Assembly: GCA_020047815.1 (NCBI GenBank) | Contig: JAIFNG010000175.1 | Coordinates: 1-64,000, forward strand | Source of the DNA: Anaerolinea sp. | GTDB taxonomy: Bacteria; Chloroflexota; Anaerolineae; Anaerolineales; Villigracilaceae | Direction: 5' to 3' | DNA: 64,000 nt | In this document: one piece after another, positions 38,907-49,178 of the stretch | Layout of the letters: the number at the start of each line of letters is the position of its first letter | How positions within the stretch are numbered: the first letter of the stretch is position 1 | Translations under genes and position numbers: made by a program | The notes under the pieces: generated by a model | Told to the model about the DNA's origin: nothing | Database searches by the model: none | The model's input: the letters and a program-made list of their open reading frames with translations, nothing else

Positions 38907-39620
38907 ATGTCGAATTTTCCTTTTCAACGATTGCAGGCTGACCTGGCTGGGTTAATTGCCCGCACGCCTGCGGGCCAGCGCCTGCCCTCAGAGCCCGACC
39001 TTGCAAAACAACTGGGTGTTTCGCGCGCCACTTTGCGTGATGCCATGCGTACCTTTGAAACCCAGGGACTTGTTCGCCGCAGGCAGGGATCTGGTACATT
39101 TGTGGTGGGTAAGGTGCAGGCGCTGGATAGCGGCCTCGAAGTATTGGAAAGTCTTGAGACAATGGCGAAGCGTTTGGGTCTTGGGATTTCTGTAAGTAAT
39201 TTAAGTGTGGAGCAAATTATGGCGGATGAGACTACCGCTGAAAATTTGACCCTTGCTGTGGGGGCGCCTTTGCTGCGGGTCCGCCGTGTGATCTGCGCAG
39301 ATGAGCGTCCGGTTGCTTATCTTGTGGATATTCTGCCTGAAGAGGTGCTGCACCTGGATGATCTGCCCGCCGATTTTCACGGGTCTGTTCTTGATCATTT
39401 ATTGGGTCGTGGCGATTCTTTGAAAACCTCCCGAGCCAATATTAGCGCAATCGGTGCAACTGCCGAAGTTGCGAAAGCACTTCAAATTCAACGCGGCGAT
39501 GTATTGCTGCATTTCCATTCACAATTATTTGATGGGGGCGGGAGGATTGTGGATTATTCCATGAGCTATTTTATTCCGGGCTATTTCCACTTTCATGTCG
39601 TAAGACGAGTTGGTGGTTGA
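38907..39620 (+). CDS. GntR family regulator with UTRA domain
   Basis: wHTH LPSEPDLAKQLGVSRATLRDAMRTFETQGLVRRRQGSGTFV plus C-terminal ligand domain. Confidence 0.9.
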   Translation: MSNFPFQRLQADLAGLIARTPAGQRLPSEPDLAKQLGVSRATLRDAMRTFETQGLVRRRQGSGTFVVGKVQALDSGLEVLESLETMAKRLGLGISVSNLSVEQIMADETTAENLTLAVGAPLLRVRRVICADERPVAYLVDILPEEVLHLDDLPADFHGSVLDHLLGRGDSLKTSRANISAIGATAEVAKALQIQRGDVLLHFHSQLFDGGGRIVDYSMSYFIPGYFHFHVVRRVGG

Positions 39621-39674
39621 GTTATGTAAAATATTTGGTATTTACCTTTCAATTTGTAAATTAAGGAGAAAAAA

Positions 39675-40874
39675 ATGACAGACAAAATAAAGGAACTTCA
39701 GAAGCTGGTGGAGGCATCCCGTGAGGATATCATCAAATTCATGCGTGATATTGTAGCCATTCCTTCCATGGAGTCAAAGATCGGACCTGTGGGCGAACGC
39801 ATTCAGGCGGAAATGAGGAAACTTGGCTATGACGAAGTGCGTTTCGACAAAATGGGCAACACCATCGGACGCATTGGTAACGGAAAAAAAGTGATCGTTT
39901 TTGATTCACACATCGATACTGTTGGCGTTGGAGACCCGGGCGAATGGGAATGGGATCCGTTTATAGGTAAAGTCGAAGACGGCGTTCTCTTTGCTCGCGG
40001 CGCGTGCGATGAAAAGAACAGTACACCGGGCATGGTGTACGGTCTTGCCTTTGCGCGCGACCTCGGTTTGCTCGATGGCTGGACAGCCTACTACTTTGGC
40101 AATATGGAAGAGTGGTGTGACGGCATTGCACCCAATACCTTCGTGGAAGTTGACCCGAAGATCAAGCCTGATTTTGTTGTCATCGGCGAGCCGACCAAAA
40201 TGAATGTGTATCGTGGTCACAAGGGTCGCCTTGAAATGAAGGTTACTTCCAAGGGTAAATCGGCACATGCTGCTTCCAATCATGTCGGTGATAACGCCAT
40301 TTACAAACTGCTGCCTGTGATTGCAGGTATCCGTGACCTCGAGCCCAAACTAGGCGATCATGAATTTTTGGGACACGGCAAGATCACCGTTTCTGATATG
40401 CATGTCCAGACCCCGTCCATTAATGCGGTGCCGGACGAAGCCATCATCTACATTGACCGCCGCATGACCTTTGGCGAGACCAAGGAGCAAGTCAAGAAAG
40501 AGGTCGAGGATCTGATCCCCGCTGAATTTAAGAGTACCGTCAAGGTTGAGGAACTCTTCTATGACGAACCCTCCTACACTGGTTTTGTCTTCCCTGTTGA
40601 TAAATACTTCCCCGCCTGGGCCCTTGAGGCGGAACATCCGCTGGTGAAGGCCGGACAGGAAGCCCGCGTACAGATCGGTTTAAAGGATGTTCCAAGCGGC
40701 AAGTGGAATTTTTCGACCAACGGCATCTACTGGGCTGGCAAGGCTGGCATCCCCTCCATCGGCTTCGGTCCTGGTGATGAAGAAACAGCTCACACCGTAC
40801 GCGATTCCGTTTCACTCGAAGATATGGTCAAATCGACGGAGTTTTATGCTGTAGTGGCGAGCCTGATCAAGTAA
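39675..40874 (+). CDS. ygeY: YgeY-like M20-family hydrolase
   Basis: VIVFDSHIDTVGVGDPGEWEWDPFIGKVEDGVLFARGACDEKNSTPGMVYGLAF. Confidence 0.85.
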   Translation: MTDKIKELQKLVEASREDIIKFMRDIVAIPSMESKIGPVGERIQAEMRKLGYDEVRFDKMGNTIGRIGNGKKVIVFDSHIDTVGVGDPGEWEWDPFIGKVEDGVLFARGACDEKNSTPGMVYGLAFARDLGLLDGWTAYYFGNMEEWCDGIAPNTFVEVDPKIKPDFVVIGEPTKMNVYRGHKGRLEMKVTSKGKSAHAASNHVGDNAIYKLLPVIAGIRDLEPKLGDHEFLGHGKITVSDMHVQTPSINAVPDEAIIYIDRRMTFGETKEQVKKEVEDLIPAEFKSTVKVEELFYDEPSYTGFVFPVDKYFPAWALEAEHPLVKAGQEARVQIGLKDVPSGKWNFSTNGIYWAGKAGIPSIGFGPGDEETAHTVRDSVSLEDMVKSTEFYAVVASLIK

Positions 40875-40894
40875 GCAACGAAACATGTAAAACT

Positions 40895-40938
40895 GTACAC
40901 AGATGGACGCATGTTTAGTGACCCGTCCATCTGTGTAC
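40895..40938. repeat. Perfect 15-bp-stem hairpin between ygeY and the ygeW-like gene
   Basis: GTACACAGATGGACG-14 nt-CGTCCATCTGTGTAC. Confidence 0.9.
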
Positions 40939-40968
40939 TCGTACACCTAAACTAAGGAGACTAATATT

Positions 40969-41958
40969 ATGCAAACAAATTTTCGTGGTCGTGATTTCAT
41001 TGGAGACCTCGACTTCACAAAAGAAGAAGTCGAAACCGTTTTGGAAGTTGCCTGGGATTTGAAGCGCAAACGCGCCCTTGGTGAACCGCATCCCTATTTG
41101 CGCGACAAGGTGCTGGCAATGCTGTTCTTCTTCTCATCCACCCGCACCCGTGGCTCATTCGAAGCAGGCATGGCTCAATTGGGCGGGCATGGTGCCTTTA
41201 TCGACAGCAATACCACCCAGATTTCGCATGGTGATACCCCGGTTGAAATTGGCGAAATCTTTGGCCGGTATTTTGACGGCATTGCCATTCGTCATTGTGA
41301 CTATGGCGACGGTAACAAATACCTGAATGCGGTTGCAAAATCCAGCCGGGCGCCCGTTCTGAACATGCAATGTGATGTGTATCATCCCTTCCAATGTCTT
41401 GCCGACCTGATGACCATCATGGAAAAGAAGGGCAAGGATCTACGCAAGAAGAAGATCGTTGTTTCCTGGGCATATGCTGCCTCCTACCTCAAGCCGATTT
41501 CCGTGCCGCAGTCACTTATTCTCCAGATGCCGCGTTTTGGAATGGATGTTACCCTGGCTTATCCGCCCGAATTCCCCTTGATGCCTGAGATCGTAGCCCA
41601 GGCAAAGGAACAAGCCAAGATCGCAGGTACGAACTTTGAGATCATCGACACCAAAGACGGCATGACCGAGGCTTGCAAGGATGCTGATGTTATCTACGCA
41701 AAATCATGGGGTCCCCTTTTGACCACAACTGACAAGGTCGAAGGCAAGAAACTCCAGGATATGTATAAGAATTGGCTGATGGACGATGCCAAATTAAAAG
41801 TTGCAAAACCGGGCGCGATCTACATGCACCCACTGCCAGCCGACCGTGATGTTGAAGTCACCAGTAGTGTGCTGGATGGTCCCCAGTCCGTGGTATTTGA
41901 CGAAGCTGAGAACCGTCTGCACGCGCAAAAAGCCGTGATGGCTTTGACGATGGGCTAA
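40969..41958 (+). CDS. ygeW: YgeW-like carbamoyltransferase
   Basis: FFSSTRTRGSFEAGMAQLGG carbamoyl-phosphate motif; NMQCDVYHPFQCLADLMTI; WAYAASYLKPISVPQS; MHPLPADRD. Confidence 0.75.
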   Translation: MQTNFRGRDFIGDLDFTKEEVETVLEVAWDLKRKRALGEPHPYLRDKVLAMLFFFSSTRTRGSFEAGMAQLGGHGAFIDSNTTQISHGDTPVEIGEIFGRYFDGIAIRHCDYGDGNKYLNAVAKSSRAPVLNMQCDVYHPFQCLADLMTIMEKKGKDLRKKKIVVSWAYAASYLKPISVPQSLILQMPRFGMDVTLAYPPEFPLMPEIVAQAKEQAKIAGTNFEIIDTKDGMTEACKDADVIYAKSWGPLLTTTDKVEGKKLQDMYKNWLMDDAKLKVAKPGAIYMHPLPADRDVEVTSSVLDGPQSVVFDEAENRLHAQKAVMALTMG

Positions 41959-41967
41959 GGCGAACTT

Positions 41968-42921
41968 ATGACAAACAAACTCGCTGTAATTGCCATCGGC
42001 GGCAACTCACTGATCAAAGATGATAAAAATGTGACCGTTGAAAGTCAGTACCAGGCCGCCAAAGAGACATGCATGCACATCGCAGACATGATCGAGCAGG
42101 GCTGGGACGTGGCAATTGGTCACGGAAATGGCCCCCAGGTCGGCTATATTTTGCGCCGTTCTGAAATTGCCGCCAAGACCGCTGGCATGCACGAAGTTCC
42201 GCTGGATGTATGCGGCGCGGATACCCAGGGCGCGATCGGCTACGCTCTTCAACAGAACCTGCAAAATATTCTGTATCAACGCGGCATCAAGAAGAAAGTG
42301 GTCACTGTAATCACCCAGGTGCTGGTGGATAGGGATGATCCCGCTTTTTCCAAACCCACCAAGCCAATCGGCAGTTTCATGGATCAGGCCGAATCAGAAC
42401 GCCGTCAGCGTGAGCAAGGCTGGACAGTGGTTGAAGATGCCGGGCGCGGCTTCCGCCGTGTGGTCGCTTCTCCATTGCCAAAGGAGATCGTTGAACTGGA
42501 AACCGTTCAGACTCTGCTCGAGAAAGGCATCATCACCATCACGGTGGGCGGCGGCGGCATTCCTGTGATCGACCCGGGTGACGGCAACTATGAAGGTATC
42601 GCCGCTGTGATCGATAAGGATTTTGCTTCATCCCTGCTGGCCCAGGAGATCAAGGCTGAATTGTTTGTCATCTCCACTGCGGTTGAAAAAGTGGCGATTT
42701 ATTTTGGCAAACCCGAGCAAAAATGGCTCGACAAAATGACGGTCACGGAAGCCAAAGCCTATCTGGCTGAAGGCATTCACTTTGCAAAAGGTTCCATGGC
42801 GCCAAAGATCCAGGCAGCAATTGTGTATCTTGAGAAAGGCGGCAAGGAAGCGCTCATTACCAATCCTGAAAATATCGGGCGCGCTCTCAAAGGCGAAACA
42901 GGTACAAGGATCGTTCCATAA
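41968..42921 (+). CDS. arcC: Carbamate kinase
   Basis: AVIAIGGNSLIKD, VAIGHGNGPQVGYILRRSE, DVCGADTQGAIGYALQQNL, VGGGGIPVI. Confidence 0.95.
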   Translation: MTNKLAVIAIGGNSLIKDDKNVTVESQYQAAKETCMHIADMIEQGWDVAIGHGNGPQVGYILRRSEIAAKTAGMHEVPLDVCGADTQGAIGYALQQNLQNILYQRGIKKKVVTVITQVLVDRDDPAFSKPTKPIGSFMDQAESERRQREQGWTVVEDAGRGFRRVVASPLPKEIVELETVQTLLEKGIITITVGGGGIPVIDPGDGNYEGIAAVIDKDFASSLLAQEIKAELFVISTAVEKVAIYFGKPEQKWLDKMTVTEAKAYLAEGIHFAKGSMAPKIQAAIVYLEKGGKEALITNPENIGRALKGETGTRIVP

Positions 42922-42932
42922 ATGCGTAGTTT

Positions 42933-42973
42933 AAAGCTGGGTAGTTGCTTTTCTTAAGTGACTACCCAGCTTT
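42933..42973. terminator. Terminator-like hairpin after carbamate kinase
   Basis: AAAGCTGGGTAGT...ACTACCCAGCTTT. Confidence 0.65.
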
Positions 42974-43006
42974 ATAAATACTGTAAACACGGATTACGCA
43001 TAAAAT

Positions 43007-44959
43007 ATGAAACGCCTTCACCCGGCACTTACCCTGCTCATCGCGACAGTCCTCGCTTATGGCTTGCTCATCCCGCAACTTGGTTTTTATTGGGATGATC
43101 TGCCAATGTCGTGGATTCGCTACCAATTGGGCGCGGATGCGATGACGCGGTACTTTTCCACCAATCGCCCGGTTTGGGCTCTGCTTTATCAAATTACCAC
43201 TCGTATTCTTCCGCATGAACCAATTTACTGGCAGGTCTTTGCCTTGTTTTGGCGCTGGCTCGGCGCAGTCACCTTGTGGGCAATTGCCGAAAAATTATTC
43301 CCTCAGCGGCAAAAGTTCGCGCTTGTATTGAGTTTGTTGTTCCTGCTGTACCCGGGGTTTAACCAACAGTGGGCAAGTTATCTGTATAGTCATTTTTTTA
43401 TTGTTCTCTTTTTCTTTCTTTTCTCCTTCCTTCTCATGCTGCGCGGCAAAACAATTCCAGCGCTGATATTTTCCGCACTTAATCTGTGGATGATGGAATA
43501 TTTCTTCGTCCTCGAACTGATTCGACCTTTTTTAATTTGGACTTCGCTTGAAGCGGAATCCCTGCCCGCCAGGAGACGCCTTACGCGTACCTTCAGCTTG
43601 TGGACGCCATACCTGGCTGTTTTTGCCCTGGCGGTTTTTTCTCGTTTCTTCATTTTTAATAATCAAATTTATGGTTTCAGCATCAAAAACGAACTTCTCA
43701 AAACCCCAATTGAAACCATTGCCCTTCTTTTCAAAAATATATTTTCCAGCCTATGGGTGGTGAGTGGTGCAGCGTGGGCGCTGGTTTTTCAATTTCCCGA
43801 TCCATTGGCGGATGGTCCGCGCATTACTTTGATCTACTTAATGGTGGTGATCGCTGTGTCGGCGTTAATCCTGCTGGGGTGGCGCAACCAGCCCTCAACC
43901 GGAGATGCTTTTCCAGGCTCAGCCCGATGGATCATTACCCTTGGTGTGATCATGTTATTGCTCGGCGGACCTCCTTTCTGGCTGGTAAATGTCCCTGTCT
44001 CCCTGGGATTTCCTGCCAATCGTGCCACTTTGTCTTTTTTGCTCGGCGTGAGTTTTATATTCGCCGGCTTGCTTGAATTGGTCCCATCAAAAATTAAATA
44101 TCCACTTGCGGTTGGCTTTATTGCCCTCGCTGCGGGACGTCAGTTCTTGTGGGCAAACGAGTTTCGCCGCGATTGGACGAATCACAAAAATTTATTCTGG
44201 CAGATGACCTGGCGTGCGCCGGGACTTGAAAAGAACACGGTGGTTTTGATCAACGAAGAACTGGAATATTACGCAGACAATTCATTAAGCGCGGTGTTGA
44301 ATTGGGTGTATGCGCCTGATAATCACACGGACATTGTTGATTATGTTTTGTTCTACCCCACCAACCGAACTGACCTGTCCCTGAGCCTGGACACACCTGT
44401 AAAATATGATTTTCTGGCGGGAAATTTTGCTGGCAATACTTCACAGGCGGTTGTTTTTTATTTTTCGCCGCCACGTTGCTTGCGTTTGCTCGATCCTGAA
44501 ATTGACAGCCAAAATCGCCTCATCCCTGAGGATTCCCTTTTAAGGAATGCTGCGCTCCTATCCTCCTCTGCGCCAATATTGAGACATTCCATTGCGCGTA
44601 TGCCCGAGGTGTACATGCCCGAACCCGCTCATGGCTGGTGCTATTATTTTGAGAAAGCCGACCTTGCGCGTCAACTGGGAGATTGGGAAACAGTGACCCA
44701 GCTGGGTGATGCGGCTTTTGCCCTGGATGATTATCCCAATGACCCGGTTGAACGATTTGTTTTCATCGAGGGATACGCTCACACAACAGATTGGGAAAAA
44801 GCGGTAGAATTGTCTCAGGCTTCTTATAAGGTTTCCAAAAATTATGTCGCCCCGCTCCTTTGCAAATTATGGGATCGCATTGAACGCGAAACAAAAAGTA
44901 CCCCGGAGCAGAAATCAACTCTGGTTAATGTACGAAGTATGTTTGGGTGTCTACCTTAG
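43007..44959 (+). CDS. Large polytopic membrane protein of unknown function (glycosyltransferase-like topology)
   Basis: 650 aa, many TM stretches, Asp motif YWDDLPMSW near the N-terminus. Confidence 0.5.
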   Translation: MKRLHPALTLLIATVLAYGLLIPQLGFYWDDLPMSWIRYQLGADAMTRYFSTNRPVWALLYQITTRILPHEPIYWQVFALFWRWLGAVTLWAIAEKLFPQRQKFALVLSLLFLLYPGFNQQWASYLYSHFFIVLFFFLFSFLLMLRGKTIPALIFSALNLWMMEYFFVLELIRPFLIWTSLEAESLPARRRLTRTFSLWTPYLAVFALAVFSRFFIFNNQIYGFSIKNELLKTPIETIALLFKNIFSSLWVVSGAAWALVFQFPDPLADGPRITLIYLMVVIAVSALILLGWRNQPSTGDAFPGSARWIITLGVIMLLLGGPPFWLVNVPVSLGFPANRATLSFLLGVSFIFAGLLELVPSKIKYPLAVGFIALAAGRQFLWANEFRRDWTNHKNLFWQMTWRAPGLEKNTVVLINEELEYYADNSLSAVLNWVYAPDNHTDIVDYVLFYPTNRTDLSLSLDTPVKYDFLAGNFAGNTSQAVVFYFSPPRCLRLLDPEIDSQNRLIPEDSLLRNAALLSSSAPILRHSIARMPEVYMPEPAHGWCYYFEKADLARQLGDWETVTQLGDAAFALDDYPNDPVERFVFIEGYAHTTDWEKAVELSQASYKVSKNYVAPLLCKLWDRIERETKSTPEQKSTLVNVRSMFGCLP

Positions 44960-45075
44960 CGGTTCGAATTGATTTGGTAAAATTGTTTAGACAACTTGAA
45001 AGGAGGCATTAGCCAAATATTGTCCTTGCAAGTTTTGTTGTCGAAAAACTCAAATTTCATAAGGAGAAGAAAAGA

Positions 45076-46359
45076 ATGCGTAAGAATTTTGCTCGTCTTG
45101 CCATGTTTGCCATGGCACTCATGCTCGTCCTCTCGGCTTGCGGCGGTGCACCCGCAGAAGCCCCTGCTGCTGAGGCTCCCGCCGCAGAAGCGCCTGCTGC
45201 CACTGAAGCCCCCGCTGCCACCGAAGCCCCTGTTGTCGAAGATGCTGGTGGTTTCCAAATTCCTGAAACAGTAGAAGGTAAATTCAACATAGCCATGGTT
45301 TTGATCGGACCGCACGATGATGGCGGCTGGTCACAGGCTCATTACGAAGGTCTTGTGTACATTGAAGAGAATGTCGAAAATGTGCATACTGCCTATATTG
45401 AAAATGTCCCCGAAGGTGCAGATTCCGAACAGGTATTCCGCAGCTTGTCCCGCAAGGGCTTTGATCTGATCTTTGGTACATCCTTTGGCTTTGGCGACCC
45501 GATGGCTGCCGTGGCTGAGGAATTTCCCGATGTCATGTATATTCACCTCACCGGTATCGCCTCCAATGGTACCAACTTCGGCAACCTGATGGGCGCCATG
45601 GAAAACATGAAGTATTTGGCTGGTATGCTTGCTGGCGCACGCGCCAAGCAGGATGGCAATCCAAAACTTGGTTACATGGCAACCTTCCCGATCCCCGAAG
45701 AAATTCGCCTCGGTAATGCGATTGCGCTTGGTATGAAGAAGACCTGTCCCGAATGTACCCTGGATGTCCGCTGGCTCAATACCTGGCATGACCCGATCAT
45801 TGAAAAGGAAGCTGCTGCTTCCCTGTTTGATGCCGGTGCTCAGGTTGTTTTCACCGGTGCTGATACCCCCGCTGTCGCTGATGTTGCCCAGGAAAAGGGT
45901 AAGTGGGGCGTCACTTATGACTGGTATGGTTCCTGCAAAGTGGATGCCTGTTTAACCGCTCCTTACTGGGTCTGGGGTCCTGTTTATTCCGGGATCGCCG
46001 AAAAAGTCATTGCTGGCACTTATGAGCCAGGTTGGGATTATTTCGATGCCGAAACCGGTGCCTTGGGTCTCTATGGTTTCATGGAAGGACAGGAAATGCA
46101 GCCCGGCGTGAAGGATCTTGATCCTGAAGTGATCGCCATGGTTGAAGAAATCCTCGCCCAGATGATTGCCGGCGAATTCACCCGCTTTGATGTATTCACG
46201 GGTCCGATCAATGACAACAAAGGCAATGTAGTTCTGCCCGAAGGTCAAAGCCTGGAACAGGTTGATCTTGACGCCTTCCCTGAATATGGTCTGCCCTGCA
46301 CGGTTGACGTGTGTATGAAGTGGTGGGCTGAAGGCATTACCGCTGAACTTCCGCAATAA
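45076..46359 (+). CDS. BMP family (PnrA/BmpA-like) ABC substrate-binding lipoprotein
   Basis: Lipobox LVLSAC; (AEAPAATEAPA)n linker; FNIAMVLIGPHDDGGWSQAHYEGLVYIEEN. Confidence 0.9.
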   Translation: MRKNFARLAMFAMALMLVLSACGGAPAEAPAAEAPAAEAPAATEAPAATEAPVVEDAGGFQIPETVEGKFNIAMVLIGPHDDGGWSQAHYEGLVYIEENVENVHTAYIENVPEGADSEQVFRSLSRKGFDLIFGTSFGFGDPMAAVAEEFPDVMYIHLTGIASNGTNFGNLMGAMENMKYLAGMLAGARAKQDGNPKLGYMATFPIPEEIRLGNAIALGMKKTCPECTLDVRWLNTWHDPIIEKEAAASLFDAGAQVVFTGADTPAVADVAQEKGKWGVTYDWYGSCKVDACLTAPYWVWGPVYSGIAEKVIAGTYEPGWDYFDAETGALGLYGFMEGQEMQPGVKDLDPEVIAMVEEILAQMIAGEFTRFDVFTGPINDNKGNVVLPEGQSLEQVDLDAFPEYGLPCTVDVCMKWWAEGITAELPQ

Positions 46360-46375
46360 GCGTATTTGGTATGAA

Positions 46376-46405
46376 GGACCAGAATTCTGCAAAGGGTTCT
46401 GGTCC
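46376..46405 (+). terminator. Hairpin after the substrate-binding protein gene (possible stabilising or partial terminator)
   Basis: GGACCAGAA...TTCTGGTCC then ctctttatgtttt. Confidence 0.6.
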
Positions 46406-46463
46406 CTCTTTATGTTTTCAGCTTTTATTGAACTGAAATTGCATTAATGCAGGAGAGGCTCCA

Positions 46464-48053
46464 GTGACCCAAACAATACCTCCCACACCCGATGCACCAT
46501 TTGCCGTTGAAATGCGCGGCATTGTTAAACGATTTCCCGGCGTGCTTGCAAATGACCATGTGGATTTTGAATTGCGCGCAGGTGAGATCCATGCCTTACT
46601 TGGGGAAAATGGTGCTGGCAAAAGCACCCTAATGAATGTGCTTGCCGGTTTATATCGGCAGGAAGCAGGAATTATTAAAGTTAAGGGCAAGCCCGTAGAG
46701 TTTCACTCGCCACGGGATGCCATCAAATCAGGGATTGGCATGATCCATCAGCATTTTATGCTTGTCCCTTCACAGACCGTAACCGAGAACGTCCTTCTTG
46801 GGCTGGACGACCCTCGATTTTTCATGCGCTTGCCGGAATACGACGCCAAAGTGGCAGCAGTCGGTGAGCGTTTTGGTTTAAAGGTGGATCCACGGGCAAA
46901 GATCTGGCAGCTTTCCGTTGGGGAACAGCAGCGTGTTGAGCTTCTCAAGATGTTGTACCGCGGTGCGAACGTGCTGATCATGGACGAGCCGACAGCGGTC
47001 CTTGCGCCGACGGAAATTGAAGGTTTGTTTGATATTTTACGCTCAATGGTTGCGCAGGGGAAATCAGTCATCTTTATCAGCCATAAATTACAGGAAGTGA
47101 CTGCCATTGCAGACCGCGTGAGCGTTTTACGGCGTGGTGTTGCAACCGCCACGAGCGTGCCCTCCAGGGGAGCAACACGCCAGGAACTTGCACGCTTGAT
47201 GGTGGGACGTGATGTTGTTTTTGCACTGGAGAAAAAGCCCGGGAATCCTGGCAAAATTGTATTGGAAGTTAAAGATATCCATGCGGATAATGACAAGGGT
47301 CTGCCCGCCCTGCGTGGATTTTCCCTCAATGTGCGCGCAGGCGAAATTGTTGGTGTGGCCGGCGTGGCGGGGAACGGACAATCAGAACTATCACAGGTCA
47401 TTGCCAGCATGCGTAAATGCAAACAGGGTCAGGTAATTCTAAATAGTGAATCACTGACCAACCATAATACCCTGTTTGGGATACAGCACGGTATGGCATA
47501 TGTTCCTGAAGATCGAAACCACGTTGGGAGCGCTCCAAACCTGAGTGTGACCGACAATGTGATCATGAAAAAATACCGCCAGCCGCCGATCTCTCATGCG
47601 GGTATGCTGGATATGAGCGCAGCGGAAAAACTTGCCAGGGAACTTAAACAAGCGTATGACATTATTGTGCCAAATGTATCCACACCAGTCCGCCTGCTTT
47701 CGGGTGGAAATTTGCAGCGTGTGATTCTTGCGCGTGAAATTTCAGGCTTACCCAATTTTATGGTCGCAGTACAGCCCACGCGTGGGTTGGATGTTGGCGC
47801 GATCGAAGGTGTTCATCGTTTGTTGATGGCGCAGCGCGAATCGGGAGCAGGGGTTCTTCTCATCTCTGAAGAACTGGAAGAGTTGCTGTCGTTGAGTGAC
47901 CGTGTGTACGTGATTTACGAAGGTAAATCCATGGGTGAGGTCAAGGTTGGGGGAGTGGAGCCAGATGAAAGTCTTATTGAAACCATTGGCTTGATGATGA
48001 CAGGCACCCCATTGGATCAAATCCAAAAAGAAGGAGTCGGCGCAAATGGCTGA
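46464..48053 (+). CDS. Nucleoside-type ABC transporter ATP-binding protein (two NBDs; GTG start)
   Basis: LLGENGAGKSTLMNVLAGLYR, LSVGEQQRVELLKMLYRGANVLIMDEPTAVL; second NBD LLSGGNLQRVILAREI. Confidence 0.9.
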   Translation: MTQTIPPTPDAPFAVEMRGIVKRFPGVLANDHVDFELRAGEIHALLGENGAGKSTLMNVLAGLYRQEAGIIKVKGKPVEFHSPRDAIKSGIGMIHQHFMLVPSQTVTENVLLGLDDPRFFMRLPEYDAKVAAVGERFGLKVDPRAKIWQLSVGEQQRVELLKMLYRGANVLIMDEPTAVLAPTEIEGLFDILRSMVAQGKSVIFISHKLQEVTAIADRVSVLRRGVATATSVPSRGATRQELARLMVGRDVVFALEKKPGNPGKIVLEVKDIHADNDKGLPALRGFSLNVRAGEIVGVAGVAGNGQSELSQVIASMRKCKQGQVILNSESLTNHNTLFGIQHGMAYVPEDRNHVGSAPNLSVTDNVIMKKYRQPPISHAGMLDMSAAEKLARELKQAYDIIVPNVSTPVRLLSGGNLQRVILAREISGLPNFMVAVQPTRGLDVGAIEGVHRLLMAQRESGAGVLLISEELEELLSLSDRVYVIYEGKSMGEVKVGGVEPDESLIETIGLMMTGTPLDQIQKEGVGANG

Positions 48054-49176
48054 GTCAACTTCCCTACAAAAAAAACGATCGGGCTATAAAATTCGTGTTG
48101 AACCGCGTTTGGACGTTCCTCCGGCATGGTACCCATTGCTGGTTTCACTTGGAGCGATCGTTTTTGCGCTGTTTTTGGGCGGGATTTTGATTTCATTTGC
48201 AGGCGGCGACCCGATACGTTCTTATCAACATATTGCAAAGGCTTCGTTCGGTGACATTGGTGTGTTGTCTGATACGATCGTGAAAGCCACACCTATCCTG
48301 TTGGTTGCCCTGGCATGTTCGGTGGCGTTTCGTATGAAACTGTGGAACATCGGCGCTGAAGGACAGTTCATCATGGGTGCATTTGGTGCAAGCGCAATTG
48401 TGCTTGCACCTGTGTTGTCCGAAGAGACTCCCCGTTGGTTGTACCTGACCGTGATGGCGTTGGCTGGCATGGGGATGGGCGCAATTTGGGGATTTATACC
48501 GGGTTATTTAAAAGCCAAGCTTAATGTAAATGAAATAATCAGCACATTGATGTTGAACTACATCGCGGTGGCATGGGTCAATTTTTGGATTTTCGGTGTT
48601 TGGTCTGAGGGCGGTTTCCAAATGTCCCCCAAATTTCCAAATGTCGCCTGGTTACCGCGCCTGGCCGAGTATGCAAAGGAGATCCCTATTTTTCGGGGGC
48701 TAACAACCCATGCAGGTTTGCTGATCGGGATCGTTGCGGCCATCATTTTGTGGTTGATCGTATATCGCAGCCGTTGGGGGTATGAGATCCGACTGATTGG
48801 CGATAATGCTCAAGCCGCCAAATATGCCGGCATCAATATTACCAGCAACATCATTTATGTCATGATGTTATCCGGTGCTCTGGCTGGGTTGGGCGGCATG
48901 AGTGAAGTATCCGGTGTGGTGCACCGCTTGCAGACTGCGCCAATCGCCGCCGGCTATGGTTTTACCGGCATCATTGTAGCCTGGCTGGCAAAACTTAATC
49001 CGCTGGTGATTGTTGTGGTTTCGGTTTTGTTTGGCGCGTTGATTTTGGCAGGGCGTGAAATCCAGCCGTCGGGTGTGCCTAAGATGATCCAGGGTATTAT
49101 CCTGGTCTCGCTCATTGCCAGTGACTTTTTACTGCGGTATCGTGTCCGCATCGTACGCGCAGACGCGGAGGAATAA
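48046..49176 (+). CDS. ABC transporter permease (BMP/nucleoside type)
   Basis: AFRMKLWNIGAEGQFIMGAFGAS; multi-TM. Confidence 0.9.
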   Translation: MAESTSLQKKRSGYKIRVEPRLDVPPAWYPLLVSLGAIVFALFLGGILISFAGGDPIRSYQHIAKASFGDIGVLSDTIVKATPILLVALACSVAFRMKLWNIGAEGQFIMGAFGASAIVLAPVLSEETPRWLYLTVMALAGMGMGAIWGFIPGYLKAKLNVNEIISTLMLNYIAVAWVNFWIFGVWSEGGFQMSPKFPNVAWLPRLAEYAKEIPIFRGLTTHAGLLIGIVAAIILWLIVYRSRWGYEIRLIGDNAQAAKYAGINITSNIIYVMMLSGALAGLGGMSEVSGVVHRLQTAPIAAGYGFTGIIVAWLAKLNPLVIVVVSVLFGALILAGREIQPSGVPKMIQGIILVSLIASDFLLRYRVRIVRADAEE

Positions 49177-49178
49177 AC

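Noticed and set aside
45140-45240. Short tandem repeat in the coding region (gcccctgctgctgaggctcccgcc...)
   Set aside because: Encodes the Ala/Pro/Glu/Thr lipoprotein linker, also present at 53370-53470; explained by protein linker composition.
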